From: Rebecca billardiae RCC1528
Lineage: Eukaryota > Haptophyta
DNA: 64,000 bases
NCBI GenBank assembly: GCA_965240325.2
Contig: OZ251229.1
Location: 1,612,001-1,676,000, forward strand
Direction of reading: 5' to 3'
Part shown: one piece after another, positions 21,987 through 32,816 of the stretch
How the letters are laid out: each line of letters begins with the position of its first letter
Position numbering within the stretch: position 1 is the stretch's first letter
Made by a program: the position numbers and the translations under genes
Notes under the pieces: model-generated
Seen by the model: only the letters and a program-made list of their open reading frames with translations
Database searches by the model: none
Told to the model about the DNA's origin: nothing

Positions 21987-22105
21987 GCGCCAGCAGGCAG
22001 AGTTTGGGCAGGTGTGCTATCATCCCCCGACGACATCGCGGACCCCATCGTGCGTCCCGTGTCGTATCCGAGAAAAAAATAAAACCTCGGGCAAGGCGAG
22101 TTCCT

Positions 22106-23321
22106 CAGGGTTCGAGAATTTGTACCAAATGCTCCGGCGTTTGGTTTGTAGTACAAATATTTGTAGGAAACTTTGGGTCCAAAGATGTGCCCGGACCCAA
22201 AGTCCCAACACAGCTTTGGCCTTCCCGGACTTGGAACGTACGTAGCTGCGTAGTAGGCTCGAAGCGCTTTCGTGGAGCGGAGGCCGATTGTCGATCTACA
22301 CGCATCTGCGCCTGGTGGTGAACAAGCAGACCGGTGCCCGGTGCGCGGAGGAGGACGTGCTTAAGTCGATCGTGGAGCAGGTTGGCATCGACAAGCTCAA
22401 GTCCGAGGACTGGTCGACGGCCAGGGCTGCACACGACAAGCTCGTCGAGCTGCTGCACGCGGCGCGCGTCACGACGGAGCCGAGCCCCAAGACGAACCTG
22501 CGGGCTTGCTGCACGTGGTGCGGAGCGACGCGCACGCACAACGTGACCGAATGGTCGGCCCACGTCGCCTCGAACTGCTCGCCGTGCCATCCTCTCCGCC
22601 AGGAGTGCGCCTCGAAGATGGTGAACTCGAAGTCGGCGAACCGCAACCTGGGCAACGCGAAGAGGGAGAAGGTGCTCGCGATCAGCAACGAGGCGGAGGC
22701 CGAGGCGAACAAGGCCAAACAGGCAAGGCTGTCAGGCGCGGGCAGCTCTTCCGCTGAGCCGATCCGGCTCGATGGCTCGTCCTCGACGGCGCGCCAGATG
22801 CCGCTCGCGAACTTCCTCGACCGCCAGCTCACGGACGCGGAGGTCAAGGAGATCGACCTGGAGCTGGCGAGGTGGTGCTACGCGGAGGGCATCTCGTTCA
22901 ACGCGATGGCATCCGAGCGGCTTCGCAAGGCGCTCACCAAGCTCAACAGCACGTGGGTCGCGAAGACGCGGCTGACCGACTGGAACCTCCGCCACTCCCT
23001 GCTCGACGACATCGCGGAGGAGCAGGCGATCGCGGCGGCTTGTTGAGCAGCTCCGACGAGGCGCCGGCTCATGTCTCATGAGTAGGATGTCGACGATGGC
23101 GATAACTGACTCCGCTGATCGCGTCACGTCGCCTGACTCAGCGCTGGGCGCCGAGCCGGACCGGGCTGCTGTGGGAGTCCGGTTGCGACCGGATTGCGGG
23201 TGTGGCTCCCGGACCCAAGGCCAAAGATCGGCACCCCAAAGCCCACGGGGAATCTTTGTATTTGTATCATACAAAGTTTGTACCCCAAACGGTTTGTACC
23301 AAATCTTTGTCTCGAACCCTG
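22106..23321 (+). mobile_element. hAT-family DNA transposon, internally deleted, with perfect ends
   Basis: A 1216-bp element. Its first and last 12 bp are perfect inverted repeats (CAGGGTTCGAGA at 22106-22117, its complement at 23310-23321), starting CAGGG as is typical of hAT elements. It is bracketed by a perfect 8-bp target duplication GAGTTCCT (22098-22105 and 23322-23329), the length expected for hAT. Subterminal regions on both sides carry scattered tttggtac/gtacaaa and tccgggtcc-like motifs in inverted arrangement, the usual transposase-binding pattern. The only gene inside is an N-terminal transposase remnant, so the element is non-autonomous. Perfect ends and target duplication suggest a recent insertion. 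Confidence 0.9.
22246..23046 (+). pseudogene. Truncated hAT transposase (zinc finger and N-terminal part only)
   Basis: The frame is open from 22246 to the stop at 23046 but has no ATG before the zinc-finger region, so the true N-terminus is missing or spliced from elsewhere. It encodes a BED/TTF-like finger (CTWCGATRTHNVTEWSAHV, followed by C and H) and then a segment around IDLELARWCYAEGISFNAMA, which is typical of the start of hAT transposases. It ends soon after LRHSLLDD; the catalytic RNase H-like core and the C-terminal dimerisation domain are absent. It might still be expressed as a DNA-binding fragment, but I treat it as a decayed gene. Confidence 0.7.
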
Positions 23322-23402
23322 GAGTTCCTGCGACAGATTGCTGCGGGCGCGCAGCCGTGCGTCCGTTGGTCCCGGGACCTCTGAAGTCCCGTTGGTCGGG
23401 AC

Positions 23403-24272
23403 ATGTCCAGGCGCGGCCGCCCAGGCAAGTATTCTGATCCCAATCCGATCCTCGTCACGTCCAACGACATGCCGGCCGTCGCCCCAACCCAGCTCGCTCA
23501 CGCAGCGGCGCGCATCGTCCTCGAGCGGGAGGAGACACTCGCGCCGGAGCGCATCGCGGAGGCGGACGCTCGTATCGAGTCTGCCGAGCGCTTTGACCCC
23601 GAGGAGGCCAAGCAGGCTCTCGAAACCGCAGCGGACTCACTCCAGTGCTTGAACGCTGCAAATTTCAAGGAGCTCGCTTCATACGCTCGGCCGCCGCGTG
23701 CGGTACGCGCCCTGGGCATGGCGCCGTGCGCGCGTGCTTGGCCTTGCCTCCATGCGCGCGCGCCCCGCTTCTCATCGCGTGCATGGGACTGACCGGGTGC
23801 GCGCGCGCTGCCACGCCACGACCCGCGGGCGCGCCTGGCGCAGGTGAAACTAGTGATGGAAGCTACGTGCGTGCTGCTTGGCGTCCCGCCGCGCGTCACG
23901 GTCACCGGAGCCTCGTCGAAGCAGACTGAGGACTACTGGTTCGTTGCACAGCGCCTACTCCGCCAGATGGGCATCCTCTCGCGGCTGGTTCAGTTCGACT
24001 GGCAAGCGGTCACTGAGGAGCAACTGGCACGCGTTGAGGCGATCATGGCGGATGAGGAGCTGCAGCCAGAGGCGCTCAAGAGGAAGTCCAAGGCGGTCGC
24101 TTCGCTGGCTACCTGGGTGCGTGGCATCGTCATGACCTCGCGGGTGCACGCCCAGATGGCGAGCGGGAAGGTGGCCAACAACGCCGCCATCGAGCTCGCG
24201 CGCGCGGAAAAGGAAGCCCTCTGCTCCGACCTCACACATCTGCGCGACGCTGTCACGGACACGGTGGTCTGA
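23403..24272 (+). CDS. Free-standing dynein heavy-chain stalk / microtubule-binding domain protein
   Basis: Two exons (23403-23702 and 23844-24272; 141-bp intron with donor GTACGCGCCC, acceptor GCGCAG) give 242 aa. The sequence matches the coiled-coil stalk and microtubule-binding tip of dynein heavy chains: NFKELASYARPP, then VKLVMEATCVLLG, DYWFVAQRLLRQMGIL, a charged EELQPEALKRKSKA and LATWVRGIV. Helical flanks on both sides (LEREETLAPERIAEADARIE and later IELARAEKEAL) fit the two stalk coils. There is no AAA+ motor before or after, so this is not a motor but an isolated stalk. It could bind microtubules without walking. The ATG at 23403 is close to the edge of the hAT element. Confidence 0.7.
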
Positions 24273-25263
24273 AACTGCTGGGCCTGAGGGCGATTCCCTC
24301 TAGCCAGTGTTTGGTACCCGGTTCCACTGGCCGACTGGATACATATCTCCGCCCGCCTCCGAGAGTGTCTCAGCAGTCCTCTAGCCTCTAGGGCTGACCG
24401 GGGCGGAATGTCGTAAGTTACGAGACTGTTCTCGCCTAGGCTGAACAAGCGGAGCGGCCTTGCGGCGGCGCCGCCGCCCGGGCGGCAGCCCCCAGGCGCC
24501 CCCGGCAGGTGCCGCAGACGACGTTGTCGTCAGTCAGACCGCGTCAGCGGTGCCACTGCGGCTAGACCCGTGCTGCCGGGCCAGCCCGCGCCGCAGCCTA
24601 CTACGGTAACGGTCGGAACGGTGATGCCCGATGGTCGGCCCGGGGTATCAACTCACTGCGCTGATGCTACACTTTAGATATAGGCACGCATCACGCATTG
24701 CGCGGAAGACCATGTGCATGGCAGGAAACATCCACATCGGAACCACGTTGTCAGACTTCAATTCCCTGGCTGTGTGATGAGCTTGCCTCGAGTGCTGCGT
24801 GCCCGAGGACTCCGAGGAGTGAGTGTGAGTGTTCATCCTGATGGTGTCCACCCCTCCAGACAGATTCAGGTACCTCTGACGATGCGGGCGCAAGAAGGAA
24901 GTACGCTAGCCTTTTGCTGGGCCTGCCGCAGGAAGCCCAGCCCTTTCCAAAGACGATTGGGAGTCAAGCCTCCAACGTCAGGTGCGCAACGGGCGGCGGA
25001 CGCGGCGGTGACACACAGAGCTTGAGCTCTTCCAAAGCAGCGCGCGACTATCTGTTATCACACACAGCCAACCCCACATGCCCCAGCGGTTCCGCGTCAT
25101 CGCCCGATCAAGCGGGACCGATGCCGAGGATCCAGATGCTCCCCCACCCAGGCCTGGCCACCACTGCACCACATCGATCGCTTTCGGGCGAGATGACCAA
25201 CAACCCATTTCAGGATTTGGGGTGGACCAACCATCAGACCGGACTCGAGTCCTGTGAAGCAGT
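24273..25263. other. Intergenic; nothing recognised
   Basis: About 1 kb. It includes a GC-rich patch (about 24460-24520) with short inverted GGCGCC motifs. No protein with a domain is seen. Confidence 0.45.
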
Positions 25264-25272
25264 GCCTCCGCC

Positions 25273-26376
25273 AAGGGAGGTCCGGGCCGGGAGCTCCCAG
25301 CGAGCGGCCAGCGCGACATCACCTCAAGGTTTTTTCCTGAGCGCCGGGCGGCAGCGGCGGCGAGGGCGGTGCTCCGCTGGCGGGGCGCGCACGGGGCACG
25401 GCGCTGCGGGCGCGGATGTGCCCGCAGAGCCGGCGCGTGCGGACGGGCTGTTGCGGGAGAGCATCTGGCGCCCTCCTGCGCCGCGCGCATTGCGCCACGC
25501 CTCTTTCGCCTTGACTCAGGGCAGCGCGCACATGCGCGCCGCGTCAAGGCCAGCCTTGCCGCGCCGCAGCCGACCGCGCGCGCGCCGTGCGCGGCGTGGT
25601 CGGGAAGGAACGGGCGTGGCTGCCGGGCGAGATGGCGACATCACGTGCGCACGCCATGCCGCCCCGCCACGCCTTGACGAGCGTGTCGCCGGTCCGTTTG
25701 CACGCCTCTTCGAGTTGTCTCAAATGGTCTGCACGGCCTCGCGGTCGCGACCCTTGTCGGGACGATCATTGAGACACAGAACAGTGCCAGACGGGCACGC
25801 GGACTACTCTTACATGAATGTCCATCACCACGTGGCCATGTAGAAGTGCTGGGTGCGACGCTTTCCTCGCGCTGATGCACTTTCATCATCTTTTTCGAGC
25901 TCAGGTCTGGCTTCAGGCACGGCAAGAAATCAGCACTCGTCAACAGCTGTGCGGATCCGTTATCGCGCCCTTTCGCGGCGCCGCGGGACGACATGGCGTG
26001 CGCACGTGATGTCGCCATCTCGCCCGGCAGCCGCGCCCGTTCCTTCCCGACCACGCCGCGCACGGCGCGCGTGCGGTCGGCTGCGGCGCGGCAAGGCTGG
26101 CCTTGACGCGGCGCGCATGTGCGCGCTGCCCTGAGTCAAGGCGAAAGAGGCGTGGCGCAATGCGCGCGGCGCAGGAGGGCGCCAGATGCTCTCCCGCAAC
26201 AGCCCGTCCGCACGCGCCGGCTCTGCGGACACATCCGCGCCCGCAGCGCCGTGCCCCGTGCGCGCCCCGCCAGAGGAGCACCGCCCTCGCCGCCGCTGCC
26301 GCCCGGCGCTCAGGAAAAACCTTGAGGTGATGTCGCGCTGGCCGCTCGCTGGGAGCTCCCGGCCCGGACCTCCCTT
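25273..26376. mobile_element. Long-TIR (Mutator-like) non-autonomous element upstream of FBPase
   Basis: A 1104-bp unit with two nearly identical inverted arms, 25273-25658 and 25992-26376 (about 386 bp each; a one-base difference in a T run is visible), around a 333-bp spacer. Both outer ends begin AAGGGAGGTCC. Nine bases on each side match at 8 of 9 positions: gcctccgcc at 25264-25272 and gcctccgct at 26377-26385. Arms of hundreds of bases with a 9-bp target duplication are the signature of Mutator-like elements. No transposase is encoded. The element ends 186 bp before the FBPase start codon. Confidence 0.8.
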
Positions 26377-26562
26377 GCCTCCGCTCGGGCTGGGCAGGCG
26401 CTGATGCAGCCGCTCCGCTGGGCGCGAGATTTGAGATTATTGGACCCGCCCTTCCCGCTCGGAGATTCGGTGCCGCCCGCTCGCGGTCCGCGCATTCGGC
26501 ATTCATTGTCATCAACCTCCGTCTGGGGGTGCGAGCGTGCGCTGCATCAGCAGATACTCACG

Positions 26563-27753
26563 ATGGCAAGTGGCGGTGGCGTGCGTGACAGCGCGGACGA
26601 TGTGGACTCCGTGAACTACCCCACGCTTGGCCGCTTCGTCATGGCGAACACCAACGACCAGGAGCTCACCATCCTGATGAACGCGCTGGCGCTCGCGTGC
26701 AAGGCGACCGCGCGCGCGTGCCGCAAGGCGGGCATCGCCAATCTGTTTGGGCTGGCGGGCGAGCAGAACGTGTCGGGTGACGACCAGAAGAAGCTCGATG
26801 TCCTCTCCAATGACATCTTCATCAACGCCCTCGTCAACTGCCACGCGTGCGCCGTGCTCGTCTCGGAGGAGAACGACGATCCAATCATCGTGCCGGCGGA
26901 GAAGCAGGGCAAGTACTGCGTCGCATTCGACCCGCTGGACGGCAGCTCGAACATCGACTGCAACGTGTCGACGGGGACCATCTTCGGCGTGTACGAGAAG
27001 ACCACCCCTGGCCCGGGCATGACCAGCGACATCCTGCGCAAGGGCAAGGATCTCGTTGTCGCTGGCTACTGCATGTACGGCGCGGCGACCGAGCTCGTCA
27101 TCTGCTTCCAGGGGCGCGGTGTGCACCGCTTCGCGCTCGACCCGTCGCTCGGCGAGTTCATCCACACCGACGCGCTCCTCACCATCCCCGAGGGCGGCGG
27201 CAAGAAGATCTACTCGTGCAACGAGGGCAACGCCGCGCTGTGGGACGAGCCGTGCAAGCAGGCCGTCAACTTCTTCAAATCGGGCGACAAGCCATATGCG
27301 CAGCGCTACGTCGGCTCGATGGTGAGCGACGTGCACCGCACGCTGCTGTACGGAGGCCTCTTCCTCTACCCCGCCGACACCAAATCGCCCAACGGTGCGG
27401 CGCGAGCACGCGCCGTGGTCGCCGCCGCCGCCCGCTGCGCGCGCGTGCGCGCGCCGGGCGCGCGGCCGCCGCCTCTGCCGACGCGCACGCTCACACACCG
27501 CGCTGCGCACGCCCGCTCACCGCCCCGCTCTCGGCGCGCAGGCAAGCTGCGCGTGCTGTACGAGGGCTTCCCGATGGCCATGATTGTGGAGGCCGCGGGA
27601 GGTGTGGCGTCGACCGGCATGTTCCTGGGCAACATCCACCGCATGATGGACCTCGAGCCCAAAGACGTGCACGAGCGCTGCCCGGTGATCCTCGGCTGCA
27701 AGCGGGACGTGGACATCGTGCTCGACTTCTATGCCAAGGCGGCGAAGAAGTGA
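26563..27753 (+). CDS. FBP: Fructose-1,6-bisphosphatase, cytosolic type
   Basis: Two exons (26563-27394 and 27542-27753; 147-bp intron with donor GTGCGGCGCG) give 347 aa, close to the usual 335-340. Metal and substrate motifs are present: EENDDP, AFDPLDGSSNIDCNVSTGT, RYVGSMVSDVHRTLLYGG and LRVLYEGFPMAMIVEAAGG. The redox-regulatory cysteine loop of plastid FBPases is not seen, and the chosen start gives no leader, so a cytosolic gluconeogenic enzyme is most likely. The upstream frame is open to 26404 but would add a non-conserved extension. A long-TIR element lies directly upstream and may affect its promoter. Confidence 0.92.
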   Translation: MASGGGVRDSADDVDSVNYPTLGRFVMANTNDQELTILMNALALACKATARACRKAGIANLFGLAGEQNVSGDDQKKLDVLSNDIFINALVNCHACAVLVSEENDDPIIVPAEKQGKYCVAFDPLDGSSNIDCNVSTGTIFGVYEKTTPGPGMTSDILRKGKDLVVAGYCMYGAATELVICFQGRGVHRFALDPSLGEFIHTDALLTIPEGGGKKIYSCNEGNAALWDEPCKQAVNFFKSGDKPYAQRYVGSMVSDVHRTLLYGGLFLYPADTKSPNGAARARAVVAAAARCARVRAPGARPPPLPTRTLTHRAAHARSPPRSRRAGKLRVLYEGFPMAMIVEAAGGVASTGMFLGNIHRMMDLEPKDVHERCPVILGCKRDVDIVLDFYAKAAKK

Positions 27754-28157
27754 GCGGCCGGGTCGGCGGCGGGCGCGCGCGCCCGTCCGCAATGCTGCGG
27801 ACGGGCGTGACGCGCGCCAGCGCGGCGTGTGGGCGAGGGGTGCGCCGTGCTTGGCTGGCCTGACATCTGGATGAATGAAACTCTACGCCTCCGGTCGTCA
27901 TGACGACGGAAGTCGGAATTGCCGCCTTCGTGTGGGGCCTCGCTGATTAGCCCGCCCGCAAGATGCGCGCCAAATTTCGTCAGTGGACGGCCTTCTGGAT
28001 ACCCGGCTTGTGTATTTGGGACACGTCGAACGTTGCAAGCTGAAAGCGCGGCTTTCAGGCTGGTCAGCAGCAGCAGGCCGCGCGCCCAAGCAAGCAGCGC
28101 GCCTTTCGGCTCGGCGCCGAGCTCGCTGGGCCGATCGCTGTCGCCGCGCAATCAGCG
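27754..28157. other. Intergenic; nothing recognised
   Basis: 404 bp between two rightward genes; presumably the FBPase 3' end and the translocator promoter. Confidence 0.5.
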
Positions 28158-29621
28158 ATGATGCTCGCTCGTGCGCTCCTTGTGCTCGGCGCGGTGGCGC
28201 CGGCGGCGTGCTACTCGTCGCCACGCGCGCTCGGGCGCGTGCCGGTGGCCAGCGCCCTCGGCGTGCGCCCGCGCACGCACGTCGCTCGCCGCCCGCTCGC
28301 CGAGCTCGCGCCGGCGCCGGTGGCACGCGTGCACATGTCCGACGCGGCGGCGTCGTCGGACTCGAGCGGCGGGCTGGCGCAGACGCTCAAGGTTGGCGTG
28401 CTCTTCGGCGTGTGGTACGCGTTCAACATCGTCTACAACATCTCGAACAAGAAGATCCTCAGCGCCTTCCCGTGCGCGCAGCCGCGCGTCCGCGCGCGCC
28501 ACGCGCCGCGCGCCAGGCTTGTGCACAAAAGTTGACGGGCGTGCGCGCGCGTGCGTACATGCCCGTGGCTCGCGCTTCTGCGACGGCGCGGCACCCGACT
28601 CGCGCGCGTGCGGTGCAGCTTCCCGTACACGATGGCGGTTCTCCAGCTCTTCATCGGCCTCTTCTACCTCGTGCCCCTCTGGGCGTCGCGGCTGCGGCCA
28701 GCGCCCAAGCTGAGCGCTGACGACGTGAAGGGGCTGGTCCCGGTGGCGAGCATGCACGCGATCGGCCACCTGATGACGGTGATCTCGCTCGGCGCGGGCG
28801 CGGTCTCGTTCACCCACATCATCAAGGCCGCCGAGCCCTTCTTCTCCACCGTCATGTCCGGGATCTTTCTCAAGAGCTTCTTCCCGATCCCGGTGTACCT
28901 GACGCTGCTGCCGGTCGTCGGCGGCGTGGGGATCGCCTCGCTCACCGAGCTCTCGTTCTCGTGGCTCGCGTTCGGCACGGCGATGGGCTCGAACACCGCG
29001 TTCTCGATGCGCGCCATCTTCTCCAAGATGGCGATGGAGAAGCCCAAGGTGCGCGCGCGCGCACCCGACGCGGCGGCGGCAGCGGGGTGGCGTGCCCCTT
29101 GTGGCGCTGCGCCACGGCGCGCCCCGGCACGCGGTGCGCCGGGTGCGCTCACACCCCCTCGCTGCGCTGCCGCCGACGCCTGGCCCTTTGTCTCCCGCTG
29201 CGCGCGCGCGCGCACACGCGCACACCAGGGCGAGAACATGGGCGCGGCCAACCTGTACGCGGTGCTGACCATCATGTCCTTCATCGGCCTGCTTCCGGTC
29301 GCGCTGATTGCGGAGCCGCCGTCGGTGCTCAAGGCCGGCTGGGACGCGTCGATCGCCGCGGGCAACTCGGCCAAGTACCTGATCAACACGGGCCTGCTGT
29401 CGGGGCTGAGCTACTACCTGTACAACGAGGTGGCGTTCCTCTGCCTGGACAACGTGCACCCCATCACGCACGCCGTGGGCAACACGATCAAGCGCGTCGT
29501 GATCATCCTCGCGTCCGTTGTCGTGTTCGGCACGCCGATGACGCCGCTCAACAAGCTCGGCTCCTCGCTCGCCATCTTTGGCGTGCTGCTGTACTCGATC
29601 GCCAAGAACTATTTCAAGTGA
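28158..29621 (+). CDS. Plastid triose-phosphate/phosphate translocator family transporter
   Basis: Three exons (28158-28471, 28619-29048 and 29229-29621) give 378 aa. The first about 60 residues are a signal-peptide-like stretch (ARALLVLGAVAPAACYSS) followed by an Arg/Ala/Pro-rich transit region, as needed for import into a complex plastid. The mature part matches the TPT/GPT/PPT class of the drug/metabolite superfamily: YNISNKKILSAFPFPYT (rebuilt across intron 1), HIIKAAEPFFSTVMS, and the C-terminal NEVAFLCLDNVHPITHAVGN with KRVVIILASVVVF. It exchanges phosphate for phosphorylated C3 compounds or phosphoenolpyruvate across plastid envelopes; which substrate cannot be told here. Introns of 147 and 180 bp have donors GTGCGCGCAG and GTGCGCGCGC. 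Confidence 0.92.
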
Positions 29622-30412
<791 letters not shown>

Positions 30413-32606
30413 TCACTGCACGCAGCACAGCAATGCGCCCGCCGTCGCGCCGCCGAGTGCGAGCGCGCCCGCCGCGACCGCGCCGCGCGTCTGCTCGCGC
30501 GAGACGCGCGCGCGGTAGCCCTCGTCCTCGGCATAGCGGTGCGCGTCGATTGCCGCGTCGCTGCGCGCGCGGGCGAGCGGGAGCAAGGCCGCGCGCGCCA
30601 CCGCGCCGCCGCCACGGCGTGTGGCGGCGCCGGCCGCGCTGCCCGCCGGCGGCCACGGTATGCGCGTGCCCTGCGCCCCGAGCGCAGGCAGCGGGAGCAC
30701 GCGCGCCGGCTGTGAGCCCAGGTCGGTGGGAAACCCGCCAGCGTACGCGGGCGGCGCGTGGTGCGGCGCATCGCACGCGCCGGGCGCGGCGGCGGGGGCG
30801 GGCGCCTCCGGCGGCACGACGAGCGCGTCTGGCGCGGGGTGCGCCGCGCACGCCTGCGCGAGCGTCGGGAGCCGCGCCCAGCTGTCGCCGGCTGGCAGCT
30901 CGACAGAGCCGTCCAGCGCGCGCGCCGCCTCGCGCAGGCGCTCGAACGGCAGCAGGGACGCGGGGAGAGCGCGCTCGACGCGCGCGCGCGCCAGGACGTC
31001 GACGAGTGTGCGCACGTGCTGCGTGTCGTGTAGCGCGCGGAGAAACGGACGGTCGGCGCGCGGCCGGCGCGCGAGAGCCGCCTCGAGCGCGGCGGCTTCG
31101 GACTCGGTCCGCCGCCAGCCGCGCCGGGGCGCGTCTGTGCCGCCGCCGCCGCTCGCGCCGCCGCTCTGCGCTGGTGCGGGGGCCGGCAGCAGCGCATCCA
31201 GACCGCAGAGCAGGGAGGCAATGGCGGTTGCGACCAACCGCTGCACTCGCGCGTCGTCGGGCGGCGGCGCGCGCGGCGCGCCCGACGGCGACGGCGGCGC
31301 GTCCGCGGGGAGCAGCCGGAGCAGCTCGGCACGCAGCCACCTGCGCTCGCGCAGCGGCAGTGTCGACGGCGCGCCGCCGTCCACGCGGCCCCGGTCTAGA
31401 TGCACCCACACGCAGCCCTCGGCGCCGCCGCCGCCGTGAGGGATGATGGATCCGGCGCGCATCAGCTGCTCGAGCCTGCACGGCGCGGCGCACGCGGGGC
31501 ACGTGGCCGCCGAGCGGGCGTCAGCACCCGCGCCGTGCGCACGGCGCACCTCTCGCGCGCCGGAGCCCCCCACCACGCCCCCGCGCTCCGGCGCGCGCGC
31601 GCGCGCGCGAGCGCGCGGTGGCGTGGGCGCGCACGCCGCAGCACCTGAGGCCTAGGAGTGCAGGGAAGGGCGTGTGCAGCGTCTCGAGCATGCTGGAGGG
31701 GAGCAGCGGCACGAGCACGTTCTGCCACACCAGCGGGTACAGCAGCGTCTGCGCCGCGAGCACCGCCTTCGCCACGCGCTCGTGCCGCGCGCCCACCATC
31801 ACCACCTTCCGCTCCAGCAGGAGAGCGCCCAGCGTGGCGAGCAGCGCGTCTGTCGACAGGGCGCCGGTGAGGCAGGCGAGGTCGTGCTGCGGGGGCGGGA
31901 GGCAGGACGGGGGCACCCACGCGCCCAGCTCGATCGCCACGCCCGCCGCGTGCAGCACCACCGGCGGCGCGCCCGGCTGCGGCAGCGGCGCGTTCGCGCA
32001 GACGTGAGCGACCGAGCACGCGAGCGAGATTGCAATCTCGTGGGCCCAGCCGGCCGCGGTCGGCAGCGCGCCGCCGCCGGGGTCCCGCGCGGCGGCGAGG
32101 GCGTGCAGCGCGCGGAGGAGGCGCTCCATCGGCCGCGCGCACTCCGCGCGGCACAGGATGCAGATCGCCATCGGCGCCGACCAGCCGCCCGCGCCCTCCG
32201 CGCCCGCGCCCGCCGCCGTCGCGAGCGCGTCCGTCACTGCAGCCCAGAACGTGAGCACGTACCCGTGCAGGCGCGCAAAGTCGTCGCGCGTGAGGACGAA
32301 GGCGGCGAAGCGCGGCACGTGCAGCTCGCCCGCGCTCACGCGCGCCAGCCGCACGCCATCCGGGAAGCAGAAGAGCGGCAACGCAGCTGCGGCCTGCGCG
32401 CGCGCCGAGCCCGGCGCTGCCGGCGGGTGCGCGCCGAGCGTGCTCGGCGCAAAGACGCGGTCGGCGAGCGGCAGCGCGCGCGAGTGCGCCTCCATCGCAG
32501 CCACCTGCGCGGCGACTCCGTCGCGCGACACGCCCACCACCGCGAACGCCTCCACCAGCCGGCGCGCGTCCACCTCCGCGTCGGCCGCGCCGAGGTCCGC
32601 CGCCAT
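30413..32606 (-). CDS. DENN-domain protein (putative Rab exchange factor)
   Basis: Two exons (32606-31645 and 31475-30413; 169-bp intron with donor GTGCTGCGGC) give 674 aa. The first exon carries the upstream and core DENN blocks: LFCFPDGVRL, FVLTRDDFARLHGYVLTFW, MAICILCRAE, then LLATLGALLLERKVVMVG and LLYPLVWQNVLVPLLPSSML. The second begins LEQLMRAGSIIPHG with VWVHLDRGRVDGG, which fits the DENN core to downstream-DENN transition. DENN proteins activate Rab GTPases in membrane traffic. The last four residues, CCVQ, form a possible CaaX prenylation box and follow a Gly/Ala-rich hydrophobic stretch that could also serve as a tail anchor. It is head-to-head with the F-box/RCC1 gene. Confidence 0.8.
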
Positions 32607-32816
32607 GGTTGTGGCCTCAGCGGGCAAATTCGACGAAGCCCCGCGCGGAAGATCCGTGACCTGCCGGTGCCGTGACGACAAGATTATTGAATGATGATTG
32701 ATGAGCCGACTGAAGGATCCCGCCTCATCCCGGCCTTCCCGGGCGCGAAGTCCGCCGCGAACCGTCGCGTTGGGTTCGACAATCGTGGCGGGCCGCTACC
32801 CTTCACAACCCGCACG
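32607..32816. promoter_or_regulatory. Divergent promoter, DENN / F-box-RCC1
   Basis: 210 bp separate the chosen start codons. The frame of the rightward gene is open from ATG 32691, so the true spacer may be only 84 bp. Confidence 0.35.

Noticed and set aside
25319-26325. Mirror-image ORFs either side of 25.8 kb
   Set aside because: They are the two arms of a long-TIR element read in opposite directions; no conserved protein.
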